Shown: one piece after another, positions 25,301 through 40,300 of the stretch | Numbering within the stretch: position 1 is the stretch's first letter | Layout of the letters: every line of letters starts with the position of its first letter | Source of the DNA: Todiramphus chloris collaris | Lineage: Eukaryota > Chordata > Aves > Coraciiformes > Alcedinidae | NCBI GenBank assembly: GCA_025345505.1 | Contig: JANVCC010000018.1 | Span: 59,509,820 to 59,573,819, forward strand | Reading direction: 5' to 3' | DNA length: 64,000 nt | The notes under the pieces: generated by a model | Databases searched by the model: none | What the model was told of the DNA's origin: nothing | What the model saw: the letters and a program-made list of their open reading frames with translations, nothing else | Program-made: the position numbers and the translations under genes

Positions 25301-28300
25301 AGATGCTCAGAGCAATTTTCAAGAAGAAAGGAATGTCAGAGAACAGCTGAACAGTATAGAAAAAAGTTCTTATTGTGGGTGTTGCACCTATTTGAGGCTC
25401 CAGATCGTCAACAGATTTACATGTACGCACAGGTAAGCACACACTTCCACAGTGCTGATGGCACACGTTGTCCAACAAGAGCTGAACTGCACTTCAGTGC
25501 TTCACAAAGTGATACAGGAGGGCTGAAACGGCCAAAGTCAGTTCTCATGTACGCTGCCTAAATAGACTGAATTACAGCAGAAGAATTTGTACCATTTTCT
25601 AAACTTCTTTTTTTTTCTCTCTGTAAAAATGAAACGTGTGAGTTTGTATGAAAATGGTGTTACAGGAGGAATCCAGAATCGAGATCTACAGAAGTATTTA
25701 ACACAGACAGTTTGATCAGGCCAAATAATTCATCTGTCCTTCCTTTTGTGAAATTCAACCTTTGTTTGCATAGCTAATATCCTCCTGAGTAGCCATAAGC
25801 CGCATCCTTTGTGTATCAGTAGGCTTTAGTAAATGTTTAATCAGTTTGCAAAAGTGCGTAAATACAATTCCACAACTCGCCCTGTGTCATCTAAAAAAGT
25901 CAAATATATGAAAACTGAAAATATAAATTATGCTTCCAAAAATAAATGCCAAGTTAGTGTCCCTAAATAATTCTTCTCTCTTTCTGTAATCATTTTCTCT
26001 CTCTAAACATTTTTTCAGCGACAAGATGAAATTTGTTTGCTTTTCTGAAGGTGGAAAAACAATGAAAGTTCTACTCTAATTTTTAACTTTATAAAAAAAC
26101 AGGTAAACTGCTGGTTTCAAAATATGATTTCAAAAATTATAATATTCTTCATACATCACCATAAAAATAATTCTGAAAAATCAGTGAGTGTATTTCTGAG
26201 CTATAATCATGTTTTAGCTTCAACCAAACACACTTTTTTTTAAATTACTAACTGTATGTGCAGCCAGGCAAAACATTTAAAAAGTAAATTCAGAAAATAT
26301 AAATAATAAATAGTTCCTGAGAAATTTTTAGCAGAAGAGCATGTATCTACAACTTCCACTAAACTTAACACGGAAAGCGTGATTCTGATACTACCATTTT
26401 GAAGCTTTCTCATTTGAAAACAAAGAGCTAGGAACCCTAACATATATACTGTATTACAAGCAGATTCTGCTTTTCATACAGATATGTGAAAGTAGATGTC
26501 ACAAATTTGAAACATGATTAAAGATCAAGTATCTGAAGGCAGAAATTTGAACCTTGAGATTCTGCATTCTGATAAACTGCGTAAACCCACAGTATTTCAG
26601 AATAACTATAGGTATTTCTCAGACATACAATGGAGACCACATGTTAAGTTCTTTAAGTTAACTTAAAATTTCAGTCTTACTAAATGCACTGGACAAATAT
26701 GACTGACAATATTTTAAAAAAATGGAATAGAATTGTATACTTAAAAGCACTCATAGATTCAAAGAAAAATAACAGTGAGGGCCAGAGCTATATCACTGTG
26801 CTATCTTAAGCAGTTTAGAACAATAATAATAACTTGTTCTTTAGGAGTTCTTCATTATTTTGCTCCTGGAGCAATGGAATGCGAGAACAATATTGCCCTC
26901 GGCACTCTTAAGCTTTCAGTCCCAAACTGAAAGAACAGTTAGAAAATGTGTTACAGGAAAACAAGTTTATGCATGTGGGTTTTGAAATTACCTGGGATCC
27001 TGCTGAGCCTTGTGTGGATGTTTACACATTTTCATAATTTTTAAATAAACACCCAGCTTTTCTTTCTTAATACTTGGCTTTTACATAGCTGAAGATAATG
27101 GAATCTGTTCTCACATATTGTAACACGGCATAACTCCACCACGGTCATCGCAGGAGATGTGATTGGAGTCAGATAAGAACCCAGTGCTTTATTTGAACAC
27201 ACACCATTTAATTATTTTTTACTCTAAAATTGCCCTCTGTTAAAAGAAATTAGTTAAAGTCCTATATAAAATTAGAAACTTGATGGAACATGTTTCTAGA
27301 CAGTTTTATTTAGTCTTTGCCAGAAATGTTTAGAGACAGAAATAATTGTCAACCTCATCTTCTTAAGGGAGAGAGAACGTAGGAGCTCCGTCACCACGTG
27401 TGCCAGTTGTCAGATCGGGTCCTGAGCACAACTACAAACACACACTTGGGCCATGTTTGTGAACACAGAGAAGAAGTCTTGTTTTCCTTTTTCTCCAGTA
27501 AGTAGTGAAACAAATTTTGAAAGTGCAAGAATTGATTTGAAGCATAATCATTACCTGAGCTAATAAATTTGCTCAGTCTCAATCACTCACCTTTGTCACA
27601 TGATGCTTTTCATGTTGTACAGGAATCTTAAACATTTGGCACCAATATGTCGTATCCTTGTCTGGTACAGGCACCTGTCTTAATAAAATGGGCAAAACCA
27701 CAATATTATAAAAGTTACATTTCCCTGCTGCATGAGCCCAAAGCTTTGGCTACCACCTTATCCCCATCTCGACATAAACCCAAAACCTGGAGTAACTTAC
27801 GTCTTTGTTTGTCAAGTCGAAGTATGGCAAAGAGGCAGATAAGACTTCTTCTTTCTCAGGATTCAGTAAACGTAGACTCTTTGTACCACGATTAGACCCA
27901 TGGTAATTTTGACCTGCTTCTCCCATGTCTTTGTGATGGTAGGCCCATATTACCCGCACTGTGCTCTCCTGAAAACAAACACCAAACAAACAACAAACCA
28001 AAAAGTTCATAAGGAAAAGGAACAAAATCTTCTTTATATAGTTCGCATAATCCTTATGATATGAATGATGTAGGCATTGCTGTATTTAAACAATGACAAC
28101 ATATACCAGAGGAGCAGACATCTACCAGTACAGTTTTGCCTTTTAACTTTTTATCCTCATAAAGTTCTTTGGAGATATGCAGAAGTTGAATTTCTCTCTA
28201 ATAGATCCCTTCGTTAGTGTTCCGAATTTAAATTATATCTGTAAATAGCAGAATAGACTCATAAAGAGTGATCAACTAAATGCATAAAAAATAAATAAAT

Positions 28301-31300
28301 TCTATAAACATTATTTATTTGGCCATCAATCATAAGGTTTCCCCCAAAATATTTTCCAGGCTCAGCTCTGTAAAGATGTGGATACCTTCTGTGAACTGAT
28401 GTTGTTACATGCTAGGGCAGACAGATATTTAGTTATAGAACAGATTTACATCTTAAAAATCAATCTACAGGCACAGCGCTGGTCAATTCTCTGTAAACCA
28501 TTCTCAGATTGCAATAATCACCCTTGAGACAAAATACTCTAATAAATCTTGAAGTGTCCCAGAATGTCAAACAATACTGAGAATTTGGAGCAGGTGCAAA
28601 AACCATAGATCCATTGACTGTCTGGAAGTCTGGTGGTTTATACAGCTGTGGTTTGCTTCCTGCATTGTTCAGCTCCTCATGTTGTTATTATTGTCTATAT
28701 TGTGAAAACATAGATAATTAAATTAGTGTTGAACTACTATTGCACTGCTTCCAAAATGAGTAGTAAACAAGCCAAAGTACACAATCTCTATACAAAGCCT
28801 TGCAAATCTCTCTAACCTACCTGTCGTTTCCAGTATAGAAGTCATCAATTTCATATAATTTTAAGTTACGCTTAGGAAACAGTACAGCAGTCCCTAGGGC
28901 AACAGAAGAATTTACCATGAAAAGTATTTTACTATGGAAAGAGTTTTATTGTAAAACTCTTCAACTTCTTAATTCTGAATAAAGAAATAAAACAAATATA
29001 TAAATATACCTGCTTCAAGCTTTTTAAAAAGTCTATATTTAAGATCAGTTACAAGTTAGTGTAAGATGTAGAAAGTGTTTCTCAAGTTGGCATCTCTTGA
29101 ATGATTGTAACTGTGGCATATGGGACACGACGGCACAGAGGTACCTGTTTCAGTCCTATGTTCACCTGATGTGTTAGAAATTAGAGAACATAGTGCATTA
29201 AAGTGGAAGGATGAAGAAAGTTCAATTAAATTAAAATATCAAAGCTTAATAAAGCCAGCACAAGTATTTTACCTGGCTAATGTAAATTGACCAAACAGAC
29301 GTTTTGGAAAGTGAATTTCTCTAATTCTTCCCTTTGCTAAGATGAGATTGTAATAAACAGCTTTATAACCACGTATACATTCAGCCTGTATTAATTACTT
29401 CACCTCTCTGCATATAGGCAGTCTCTTACCGTTATGCTCTTGTCATTTGTGTCACAAGTGTGCAGTTCTCTGCTAAAAGCCAATATTGTATGTGTGCTGT
29501 TTTCCATGGCATACTCGAGATGGTAATCCTGTTGAGGGTCCTTTTTTAGTACTCTGTTTTCATCTGTAAAATAATCCTGTTGAAAATAAAAGGTGGTTCA
29601 TTATTAAAATCTAATATTAAATTATAAGTGAAAGTTTATGTCCAGTACTGAAGCCCCTTAAAATACATCTTTATGTAAAATGTGGAAGTATCAGTTTTGT
29701 ACGAAATTATAAATTTGAGGTGTCAATGAACTTTTTTGTATTAAAAATCTCCAAGAAAGCAAGTGTCCTTGATAAGCAGCTTAAAGAATGTATTGGGCAA
29801 CTTTAACACCATGTTGCCTCTAAATAACAGCAGAAATAAAAATTGTACCCAACAACCAAGAGGCCCTAATTTATCATAAGTGGGATGTCATGAACTTTGA
29901 GAGAAAATACAGAGAGAATGAATTGTACTACATATTCACATCAACAATATTGTCATTCCCTCTTTTCCCAACTTTTTGTTTTTAATTCCCCACAAAAAGC
30001 AAACCTCTTGAATGAACATCAAATAGAACCAGAAACCCTACAGCTTAGCTAGCACAAAAAGTGGTCAGCTCGTACAAAAGGTGCTGGCTTTGGGTTAGGT
30101 TGGGTTTGGAGAGGCAGTGGGGAGAGGTTTGTAAGAAAGACGCTTCCCATCTGGGGTTCAGCAGAGGCACAGTACAATGGAGGAGCGGCTGCAGCAATGC
30201 CGAGTCATTAACCTCCTCACCCCAAATTCCTGCGGCCCCGTGCAGCTGGGACCTGACCCTCCCTCTTCTCCCACCCTGGCCACCTGGAAAAGCCTGGCCA
30301 CTGCCTCAAATACATCTCCTCTGGTCACCTTCCTTTGAGTTTTAGGCTGCTTCTGCCTCGTTTGGGATGGGGAGAGGAACTTTTACTAACGGATATATTT
30401 CTCACGCCGGGAAGGCTACAGGCAGACACCATTGATTGTCTGGTAACCTTTGCAAAGTAACACAGTGACGACTGTTCCTGGAAGGCATTTACTCCTATAG
30501 CTATTTGGTCTTCCATTTCTAGCATTCCCCTTTTGTTAAAGTAAAGATAGCCAAGCTGAACAATTGTAAAATGTTACATCCCAGCATTTTGATACTGGAA
30601 AAAGTAGCTATACCTTATTAATTCATTAAAGAATAATTTAGAAGCTGTAATATTAAGCTCAACCTCACCCTAGAAATCCGTGTTTGTACAAGAGACCACT
30701 GTACATCAGTCAGGGTTCACAAGCTGCTCTGCCTTTTCCAGATGTACAAAAACCATGCCCAAATATTGCATTAAGCTATATTAAATTGTATGGAAATTTG
30801 TACAAAATTATTTCAGTCATGATGCAGTTTCAAGGAAGGGTAAAAAGCTGACAATTTTTTTATCAGCATGAAAATACTGAGACTTAATTCTGTCTTGCCA
30901 AAACTACTGAAACAGTTTGGATTTTTTTCAGTTCTGGAACAAATCTGATTTTCAAAAATGCTGAAAAGAGTCCTTCTTTTCCTGTCAGCACTTCTCACAA
31001 TGACGACTGAATGAGTACATATGTGAAAGAATGCACACATATTAAAATAATGACCAAAAAGAGTGAAAGAGGGGTCTGGGACCTGCAGTTCTATGATGAA
31101 AGAAAGGGGACTGATAAGTTGTATTTGTTTAGAGAAAGAATTCCAGATTTTCTTTTCCAAAGGAAAATAATGGGCCTATTCTGGGATGGTATCTGAAGAT
31201 GGGTACTTTAAGGGATCAAAACACTGCACTTTAAACTTCCATCAGAGCTTGGAAAGAAGTGTATGTCTATGTGCAATACCATCCCTGCTCTGAAAACACT

Positions 31301-34300
31301 CCTCTATGGGTTCTTGGCTTCCATCTTAAAAATAGTAAGGGCTTGTCTGGACAAAAAATGTAACCTTGTGAACATCAGCTTTTATTATAGTGTGATATCT
31401 TTGCTGAAATGATACATTAAATTGGAGGAAGGTGCCCTTGTGTTACAATAAGCACCCACACATTGAATTATGGAGGAATACAAATTCAAGAATAGCTTTT
31501 CCTCATGTGAACATGTTGAAAGTCTTTTCCTGAAACCACTGTGAAGGAAAGTTCAGAAATGTGAGACCAAGTTAGGTGTGCACACTGAAATGTTTTTATG
31601 GTGAACGTCACCATTTCTTAAAACAACAAAAAAATGCTCTTGTGATATAAGCCTTGCTTCCATGAGCCTGAAGGGAGAATGCAAAATTAACTCAAAGAAG
31701 TTGTATAATTAAGATATTAGCTCAGATATGCCTCGATAACGTGATTGTTAGTGTAATTATTTCACTCTCCTGGATGACAGTCAAAGAGAGGTCACAGCTC
31801 CGGCTCACTGCAAGGAGCTCATTTTGTGGCTGCTGTCAACTGTTTTAGGGAATGTCCCAGGAGAGAACCATGCTGTTCCCCTAAGTGGAAGATCTGTGCT
31901 GGGAAAGCTGCATTGGGCACTCACAGTGTTGCCTGCCCAGGCGCTCGCTGTGTACCCCTGCTGTCAACACCGAACAACACCTCACTTGGTGACTCACCTT
32001 AAATTATTTTGTGGGTAGATGTTAATCTGACCAACTAACGCTAATCTTTCCCATGTGAAAATTTCTGTGAGGCAATGAATTCCTTGCCTTTACTTACTCT
32101 CCCTGCCTTATACACACCAGCTTGGAATAGCACTTGACTATTAGCACGCTTAGAATACCTGGGAAGCAAATTTATGTAATGCCTAGGAAGAGAGAGATGT
32201 CCGCTTATTCCCCAAATAATATAACTCCACCAAGTGCAGTGGGACTGCCCTAGGGGAATCAAATGTGAGTATGCTTGCCAGAAGTTATTTAGGAGTTAGT
32301 CAACTGCCTATATTACTATTTTTATTTCCTTTGTTGAGACAGATGTTCATCACGAAAAAAACCCCCATCAAATATAACAAAAAAATTCTAAACAGCTCAC
32401 ATGAAAATGGTTTGTTTACCAGTTTTGAAACAAAAGAAGGACACATTGCCAGGGAAACATACTTATCTCTTTCTGTTCACAGAGAAGATTTGAAGTCAAA
32501 CTATGCAGACTTTGCTCAATTTACTCACCAGAGCTTAAAAGCCTTTAAGACACACATTGTGTACAAAGCACAACGAATAAAAAGGTTATCAAAAATGAAG
32601 ATACGCTGACAAATTGTGATGCCACATCTTTTTCAGTAGCATTTTGTAAAAGTAATTAAAAGTTAGTTGTAGATATAGCTTTGTAGATATATGTCTGTGT
32701 CTTTATACATCTCCTATGCTTCCTTTCAGAGTAGAAAATGAGAATAAATGAAAGTCCTTTTTCTAGGGTAAAAATGCAATCAAACCCACTACACTTGGAT
32801 AGCCTACACCCCAATTAAGTCCTTGTGGCTAGTCAAAGCTGGGTACCTCTGAAGGCCTTTGAAAAGTGACAGAACAGAGGATGGATGCACCAAAGGCCAA
32901 GGGGGGTACATTAGGCATCTGGGCTTCAGCTGAACTGAGGATATCTAAATATGGTTCAAAAATCTCCCAGGGCCAGACTACTGTAACACAGAACTCATCT
33001 AAATTCACAAGTTTCACTCTTTTAATTATGTAGAGGAAGGAATGTGATGTTCTCATCAACAGAGTTACAGTGCTTCAATTTCTATCACAGACAACCTGAA
33101 ATGTGCCTCATGTTGGAACAGTTTATTCTTCCTACCAGGCAGGATAAGGCTCTAATATGGCAATCTCTTTTACACCGATTTGGTTTTGCCACCCCATGTA
33201 GTTAGCTAGAAAACCTGTGTCATTTGTAGGATAGATTATACTGAAACAAGTCCCCCTGAATTTCATGGAGTCCCAGGAGAGATCTACTATAATTATTAAA
33301 TCCTTAATAGTGAATTTCTGAAACACTCACAGCGCAAAACTGACAGTAAGGATCTATGTGCTGATTTGGCCCTTCCATCTAGATTCCTCAGTTTCTTATA
33401 CATACAAAAGTATATATCATATGTTAAGATAAAGTTTTTAAGTTTCACATCAACTTTACAGAAGTGTAAGCATTACAGAAAGAGAAAATAAGCATGAAAT
33501 AACATTTTTTAGGTATGAATATCTTATTTTGGCTAGTTAAATAGTAAGCGCTTAAAGCAAAGTTTCAGAATTGTTATTGATCATGCTATGTAATAACAAA
33601 GATTTAATTTTTATTTCAGAATTTGCTCATGTAAACTGTTCACATGTGAAACATTTGAAGTTTCTGTACTTATTTTAATAGTATTTCGGAAGATCAAATT
33701 TTAAACTCTGGACTAAGTTATGCAATCAGTCAAATAATTATGTATCTCGTTCCTCACATTACCTAGAGGTTGAAATAACATATGAAAAATGAGAAATCTT
33801 CCTGACAGCACAAGTTATTTTATATTCTTTTCCAGATGTGAAGCCGGTCATATTACACTGTTTTTCAAATCCTATTAACCCCTTTCTTCCTTTAAAATAA
33901 ATAAAAAAATAAATAAATAGTTTTGCAGCATATATGGTTTCTGATTGCTGCTCTACAAAGAGTCGGGGAGAATAATTTCTTAAGGATGTGAAAAAAAAGG
34001 ATGGTGTATCCTCCAAGAATGTAAGCACAGCTGCAGAGGAAAGCCTGACCCCAAAAGCACCACCAGCTGTCATCCCAGGCTTGAACAGGTGTTTATGGGA
34101 CACCCTCCCCAGATAGTTACAATATACAAGATTGTTTTATTGAAGATAGACATTTCCCATCATAAGTTATATACAGCACCTTCCAACCTCAAGAAGCATA
34201 AAATAGCTCTCAAACTGTGGCCCCATGCAGCAATCACCTTGAGGACTCTGCTTGTGAGCAGTTCTGCTGACAGGATTTATACATGCTGCTCTTCTCTAAC

Positions 34301-37300
34301 TGGGAGATCACAGTGATTTAACAATTACAAGCTAGTAGATGGACAAGCCAGGAAGGGGAAATGATGTGAAAACAAGCTGTGTTACAACTAGTCCTCACCT
34401 GTGGTCTGCAGCCAGCCTGAAACTACTGACATCTGAGACTACGGCCAAAGACAATTTTGGCAAAGAAATCAGGAAGCTGCAACCAAGATGAAAATTGGCA
34501 CAGGAATCCTTTCGGATAGATCCTTCTATCTAAGCATAAATAGGATGGATAAATTGCTTACAGTACGCAAAAGAACTGACCAAAACATTTGTTTGAAATA
34601 AGTACCAAGCTATGCCTTTCCAAAAAAATAACTGTGGTTAACATTTCTCTTTTTATTGTTGTATTCTGTTTAGATGGAATCCTGCTGCTCATGGTTCCAG
34701 CACACACTGGATGCTGCCACCAAAAAGAAGCTGGTTTCACATTGTATTTGGCAAGAAGCAAACAGAGCATGAGTTTACAAATAAACAAACTAAACATTTT
34801 TGCAACCTCAAATAAATTACGGCTTGAGTTTCAGGCAAAGATCTTACTATGAGCCTGTATTAGGGAAAAGCAGAGCCCACCCACAGAAAAGTAACATGAA
34901 GCAGGCGCCTGAAAGCATCACTGCTCCATATAAGAATACCTTGAGAGCATTCCAGTTGATTGATCCCATCCTGGGATCAGCCCCAAGTGAAAAAATACCG
35001 ACAGAAAGGGTACACTGACAGCTATGAATCAGTTGCAAGAAATTCCTACAGTAACTGAGGTTGGTAAATTCAGCTGCTGCCATAGAGGTGGTATGGTTCT
35101 AATTAATTTAGTGATTTTTTTTTTTAATCTTTACCTACAGAGCAGGTTAGCATAAAGTGATTCAGTCCTTCCTAGGAAGCCTGGATCTCACTCATGCAGG
35201 CAGTTCTGAGAAGCTGCATGCAATTCCTGGTACAATTCCAGTTAATCTGGCTGAATTACACTGGTGTAAATATGGAGTGTTTACTTCAGATGTACTACTA
35301 ACTTTGACAAGGACAGAAAATTTCTATATGTAATAAATAATTGTGGGTGTGTCTGCATTTTAAATGCAGACAAACATATATACACACATTTTTCACTTGT
35401 CCAAATGTCACTTGTGCATTTACAGATAATGCATGTATGTGTATCCATGTACATACATTTTCTTTGGAAAAAAAAAGGTGCATTTTTTTACATATGAAAC
35501 ACAATTATCTACTTAGAGCCATATCTTTCCTCATTCAAACTGTAAGTCATTTCAATACACTTCAGTGTGTTTCTTATATCTAGTTAAATGCTGCCCAGAG
35601 CAGCTCCCCTGTTGCCTACAGCTGGCAGTGACACCCCCTGTTTTCCATGGCATGCCAGAAAGATACAAGACATCACTTTCTTCACACACAAATGAAAAAC
35701 TCTGAAATGTGGAAAACTCTCTGACTACAAAAAGGTGTAAGATGCATGAGTGATTAGAAGTTGAAATACAATATCGCTTATCAGAGTGGAAAATTTGACT
35801 TTGCAGAGTCCCAAGGACCTACCTGAGTCTTTGCATCAAGAATGAATGTTGATTTAAGAGGCTATATTCCAGATATAACAGAAGTTATAACGTTAGATTA
35901 AAGGTTGTCCTAGCACAAACAGACTAGATAAAACATGTAGTAAAGAACTTTAAGGGAAAGAAAATATGTAAGTAGGTGATACAGCATGATCCAATCTTAC
36001 AACTGCACTTTAAGACAAGGAATATTCCTTATAGAGGACCTACATTTAATCAGTACAAGTTTTCTTGTTTTAATTGCTTTAATTACTTCAATTACTTCAG
36101 TTTTCAAGAAGTTTTAGAAACACTTAAGGGATTTTCAAGCACAGCTATTAGTGATACTTAGTCCCAAAAGTTCTGTATGTGCCTTAGAAAATCTCCAATC
36201 TTCTCAGTCCTACTTCTGAGATACTTGTTTATATTGAGAATTAAATCACTCCCCCATTATTTTATGGCTTTGCATCACTCACGGTGGCTACATTTCCATC
36301 CTGCACAGGTACTTATTTTTGGGGAGCTGTACAAAAATTTTGTTTTGTTAGAATCACAAAATCATAGAATGATTTGTCTGGAAGGGACCTTTTAAGACCA
36401 TCAAGCCCAAGTGTTAATCCAGCACTGCCAGGTCACCACTAAACCATGTCCCTAAGCGCCACATCTACATGTCTTTTAAATACCCCCGGGGATGGTGACT
36501 CCACCACTTTCTTGGGTAGCCTCTTGCAGTGCTTTACAATCCTTTCAGTGAAGAAATTTTTCCTAATATCCAATCTAAACCTCACCTGGCACAACTTGAG
36601 GCTGTTTCCTCTTGTCCTATTGTTTGTTAATTGTGAGAGGAGACCAACCCTAACCTCACTACAACCTCCTTTCAGGTAGTTGTAGAGAGCAAGAAGTTCT
36701 CCTCTAAGACTCCTTTTCTGCAGGCTAAACAACTGCAGTTCCCTCAGTGCTCCTCATAATAATTGTGCTCTAGACCCTTCATCAGCTTCACCGCCCTTCT
36801 CTGGACATGGTCTAGCACCTCAATGGTTTTCTTGTAGTGAGGGGCCCAAAACTGAACACAGTATTTGGGGTATGGCCTGACCAGTGACAAGTACAGTGGG
36901 ATGATTGCCTCCCCAGTCCTGCTGGCCACACTATTTCTGATACAGGCCAGGATGCCATTGGCCTTCTTGGCCACCTGAGCACACCACTGGCTTATATTCA
37001 GCCAGCTGAAAACCAACATCCTCAGGTCCTTTTCTACTGGGCAGCTTTCCAGATACTCTTCTCCAGGCTTGTAATGTTGCCTGGGATTGTTGTGACCCAA
37101 GGGCAGGATTCAGCACTTAGTCTTCTTGAAACTCAGCCTCAGCCTATCGATCCAACCTGTCCAGATCCCTTTCTAAAGTCTCCCTACTTTCAAGCAGATG
37201 AATCATCCACCCAACTTGATATCATCTGCAAATTTACTTAGGGTGCACTTGATCCCCTTGTCCAGATTATTGATAAAGATACTAAAGAGAACAGGCCCCA

Positions 37301-40300
37301 GTAGTGAATCCCAGGGAACACCACTTGTGACCAACTGCCAACTGGATTTAACTCCACCATTCTTCGGGCCCAGTCATCCAGACAATTTTTTAACTAATAA
37401 TGGACATCCATCCAAGCCATGATCATACTGTTTCTCAAGGAGAATACTGTGGGAAACAGCTTCAAAGGCTTTACAAAGCTCCAGGTAGACAATCTATACT
37501 GCCTTTCTCTCATCCATTAGGCAGGTCATCTTGTCATAGAAGGAGATCAGGTTAGTCAAGCAGGACCTGAGTTTCATAAACCCATGATGACTGGGCCTGA
37601 TGACCTACCTGGTTGTCATGTATGTGCCATATGATGGCACCCAAGATAATCTGCTTCATAACTTTCCCTGGCACTGAGGTCAGACTGACAGGCTTCTAGT
37701 TCTCTAGTTCCTCTTTCTGGCCATTCTTGTAGATGGACATCACATTTGCTAAGCTACAGTCAACTGGGACCTCTCCAGTTAGCCAGAAATGCTGACAAAT
37801 GATGGAAAAATGATGGTAAGCACTTTCACCAGCTCCCTCAGTACCCTTGGGTGGATCCCATCTGGCCCCACAGACTTGTGTGCATCTAAGTGGTACATCA
37901 GGTCACTGATCATTTCGTGTTGGATTACAGGGGCTTCATTCTGCTCCTTCTTCTTGTCTTCCAATTCAGGGGGCTGGGCACTCAGAGGACAACTGGTCTT
38001 ACTATTAAAGACCGAAGCAAAGAAGGCACTAAGTACCTCAGCCTTTTCCTCAACACTGGTCACTATGTTTCCCCCCATATCCAACAGAGAATGAGATTCT
38101 CCTTAGTTTCCCTTTTGCTGTTAATATATTTATGGAAAAAATTTTAATTGTCTTCTATGGCAGTAGCCAGATTAAGTTCTAGATGGGCTTTGGCCTTTCT
38201 AATTTTCTACCTGAACAGTCACACAAAATCTCTGTATTTGTCCTGAGTGGCCTGCCCCTTCTTCCAAAGGTTATAAACTATACTTTTTCTCCCAAGTTCC
38301 AGCCAAAGGTGTCTGTTCAGCCAGTCCAATCTTCTTCCCTGCTGTCTCCTCTTTGCACATGGGGATGGCCTGCTCCCGTACCTTTAATGATTTTCACTCT
38401 TGAAGAATGACCTGCCTTCCTGGACTGCTTTGCCCTTCAGGACTGCCTCCCAAGAGATTCTGTCAACCAGTCTCCTAAACAGGACAAAGTCTGCCCCCCA
38501 GAAGTCCAAGGCAGCAGTTCTACTGAACCTGTCCTTACTTCCCCAAGAACTGAAGACTCCATGATTTCATCATCATTATTCCCAAGGTGGCCTCCAACTT
38601 CACATCACCCACAAGTCCTCCCCTGCTTGCAAACAACAGATCTAGAAGGGAGCTTTCCCCTGTGTCAGAAAGTTCTCTTCCACACGCTCCAGGAACGTTC
38701 CAGACTGTTTCTTCTCTGCTGTATTTTATTTCCAGCAGACCACTGGTAAGTTGAAGTCCCTCACAAGTACAAGTGGTAGCGATTGTGAGGCTTCTCCCAG
38801 CTGCTGACAGAATATTTTGTCTGCTTCTTCATCCTGGCTGGGTGGTCTATAACAGACTCCCACCACTTCTTGGTGTTTCCAAAATCCAAAGGACAAGAAA
38901 AAATACCATAAAGGACAAAAAAACCCCTCTTGCAAAACAGGTCCCAAAAGCCTGCAAAATACAAGAGCTACAGAATTCTTCTCATCTTTTGTTCACCAAC
39001 TGTTGCTTCCTTGTCCTAACTATTGTACCTCTGAAAGGGTACTACAAAGCACCCAGCTAGCAGGGATGTACACTGGAGTGTCTCTTTATGCCCCAGAGCA
39101 AAGCCAAGAGGGACTCATTAGTCATCTGGAGATTTTGCCCCAATGCCCAAAGGCATGACATACCTCCAACAAAGCACCAACTGAGATATGTCAGTGTGGC
39201 ACTCACTTTGCATCTCTCTCTTGGTGCCTTTCAAGTTGTTTTCTAAACACTTCTTTTGTTGCTGTTGGCATGAGTGCACTTAAAAGCAGAATATCGTTAA
39301 GTACAGAGAATGCTCACTGTTTTCTGTCCCTTAAAATCTCTTCCAAGTACTTCTCTATGAGCAATTAAGCCAGCTCTATGGGATACATTTGATAACAGAT
39401 ATTCTTTAGTTTGGGTGACAGTTAACAAGCAAGGCTGTAATGAATAATAAAGTACTTTTTAGTGACACACAGTCCCCATTCACCCTGAGTAGGGACTATT
39501 TTTGTGCAAGTTCAACAGAAGATTCAAACAATGCAACCCTCTTGTATAACTTGCACAAAATAGGCATTCATCAAGGAGGATTACTCTCCCCAAAATGAGG
39601 CTCTCAGCAGCTACGTGCTGTGGGTGGGGATGCACAATTCCAGACAGGGGTGGAGACCAAGGAAAAGGCATGGGTCTAGCATGAAAATGCATGCACAAAA
39701 GAGATGCATTATGGGGGGTGGGGAAACTAGAGGCAAAAGCAAAGACTGCCCCAAGAACTTTTACAAAGAGTAGCACATGCTGCAAGTGACCATGGCAATA
39801 TTCCAAGGTAACATTTTGCTAACTAGGAAGTCTCCTTCCAAGTCCACTCCCTCCCTATAGAGATGAAGGCAGCTCCCTGCTTTACAACACCAGCCCCCAT
39901 TAGTACCTTCTACTTGTTCTCAAACGTGCTCACTCAAACCCCACATAATCTGCTAGACTCTCAGTAACATGAAAGAATAATTTGTTCACTGACCTCTCTC
40001 TTTTTCTCCTGCTTGGTAGAAGTGTCTTCCTCACAACAATACCGTAAAGCTGTGCATGTATGTGTGTATATATATATTCATGCTATGTCCTCTACAGCCC
40101 CCCAAAATATGTCTAGGTTCCTATTCCAAATATCGAATTTCTGAAATGTTAGGATAGTAAATGTATAATTCTCCGATTATTTAAATGGTCTCCAAAAATC
40201 TACTCTGGTACACCATGGTTTGTTTTTCTCTCATGACATCATAACGCCTTTCCCCTGGATATATTTAGAAAGAACTAAACCTCAGACTTTCAAATCATTT

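Larger units (their letters stand above)
10950..27590 (-). other. MOXD1 intron 4 (largest intron)
   Basis: The intron is about 16.6 kb as assembled and contains a gap of unknown true size, so its real length is uncertain. It is mostly AT-rich with no recognised transposon. Items inside it are listed separately: an A/C-only tract near 13.0 kb, an inverted repeat near 19.0 kb, an X-box near 20.7 kb, the gap and its flanking repeats, a GC-rich block near 23.0 kb, and a TGTTCT cluster near 23.4 kb. Confidence 0.85.

Noticed and set aside
30061-30345. GC-rich 94-codon frame in intron 1
   Set aside because: The peptide matches nothing known, has no splice pattern, and several frames are open there because of base composition.
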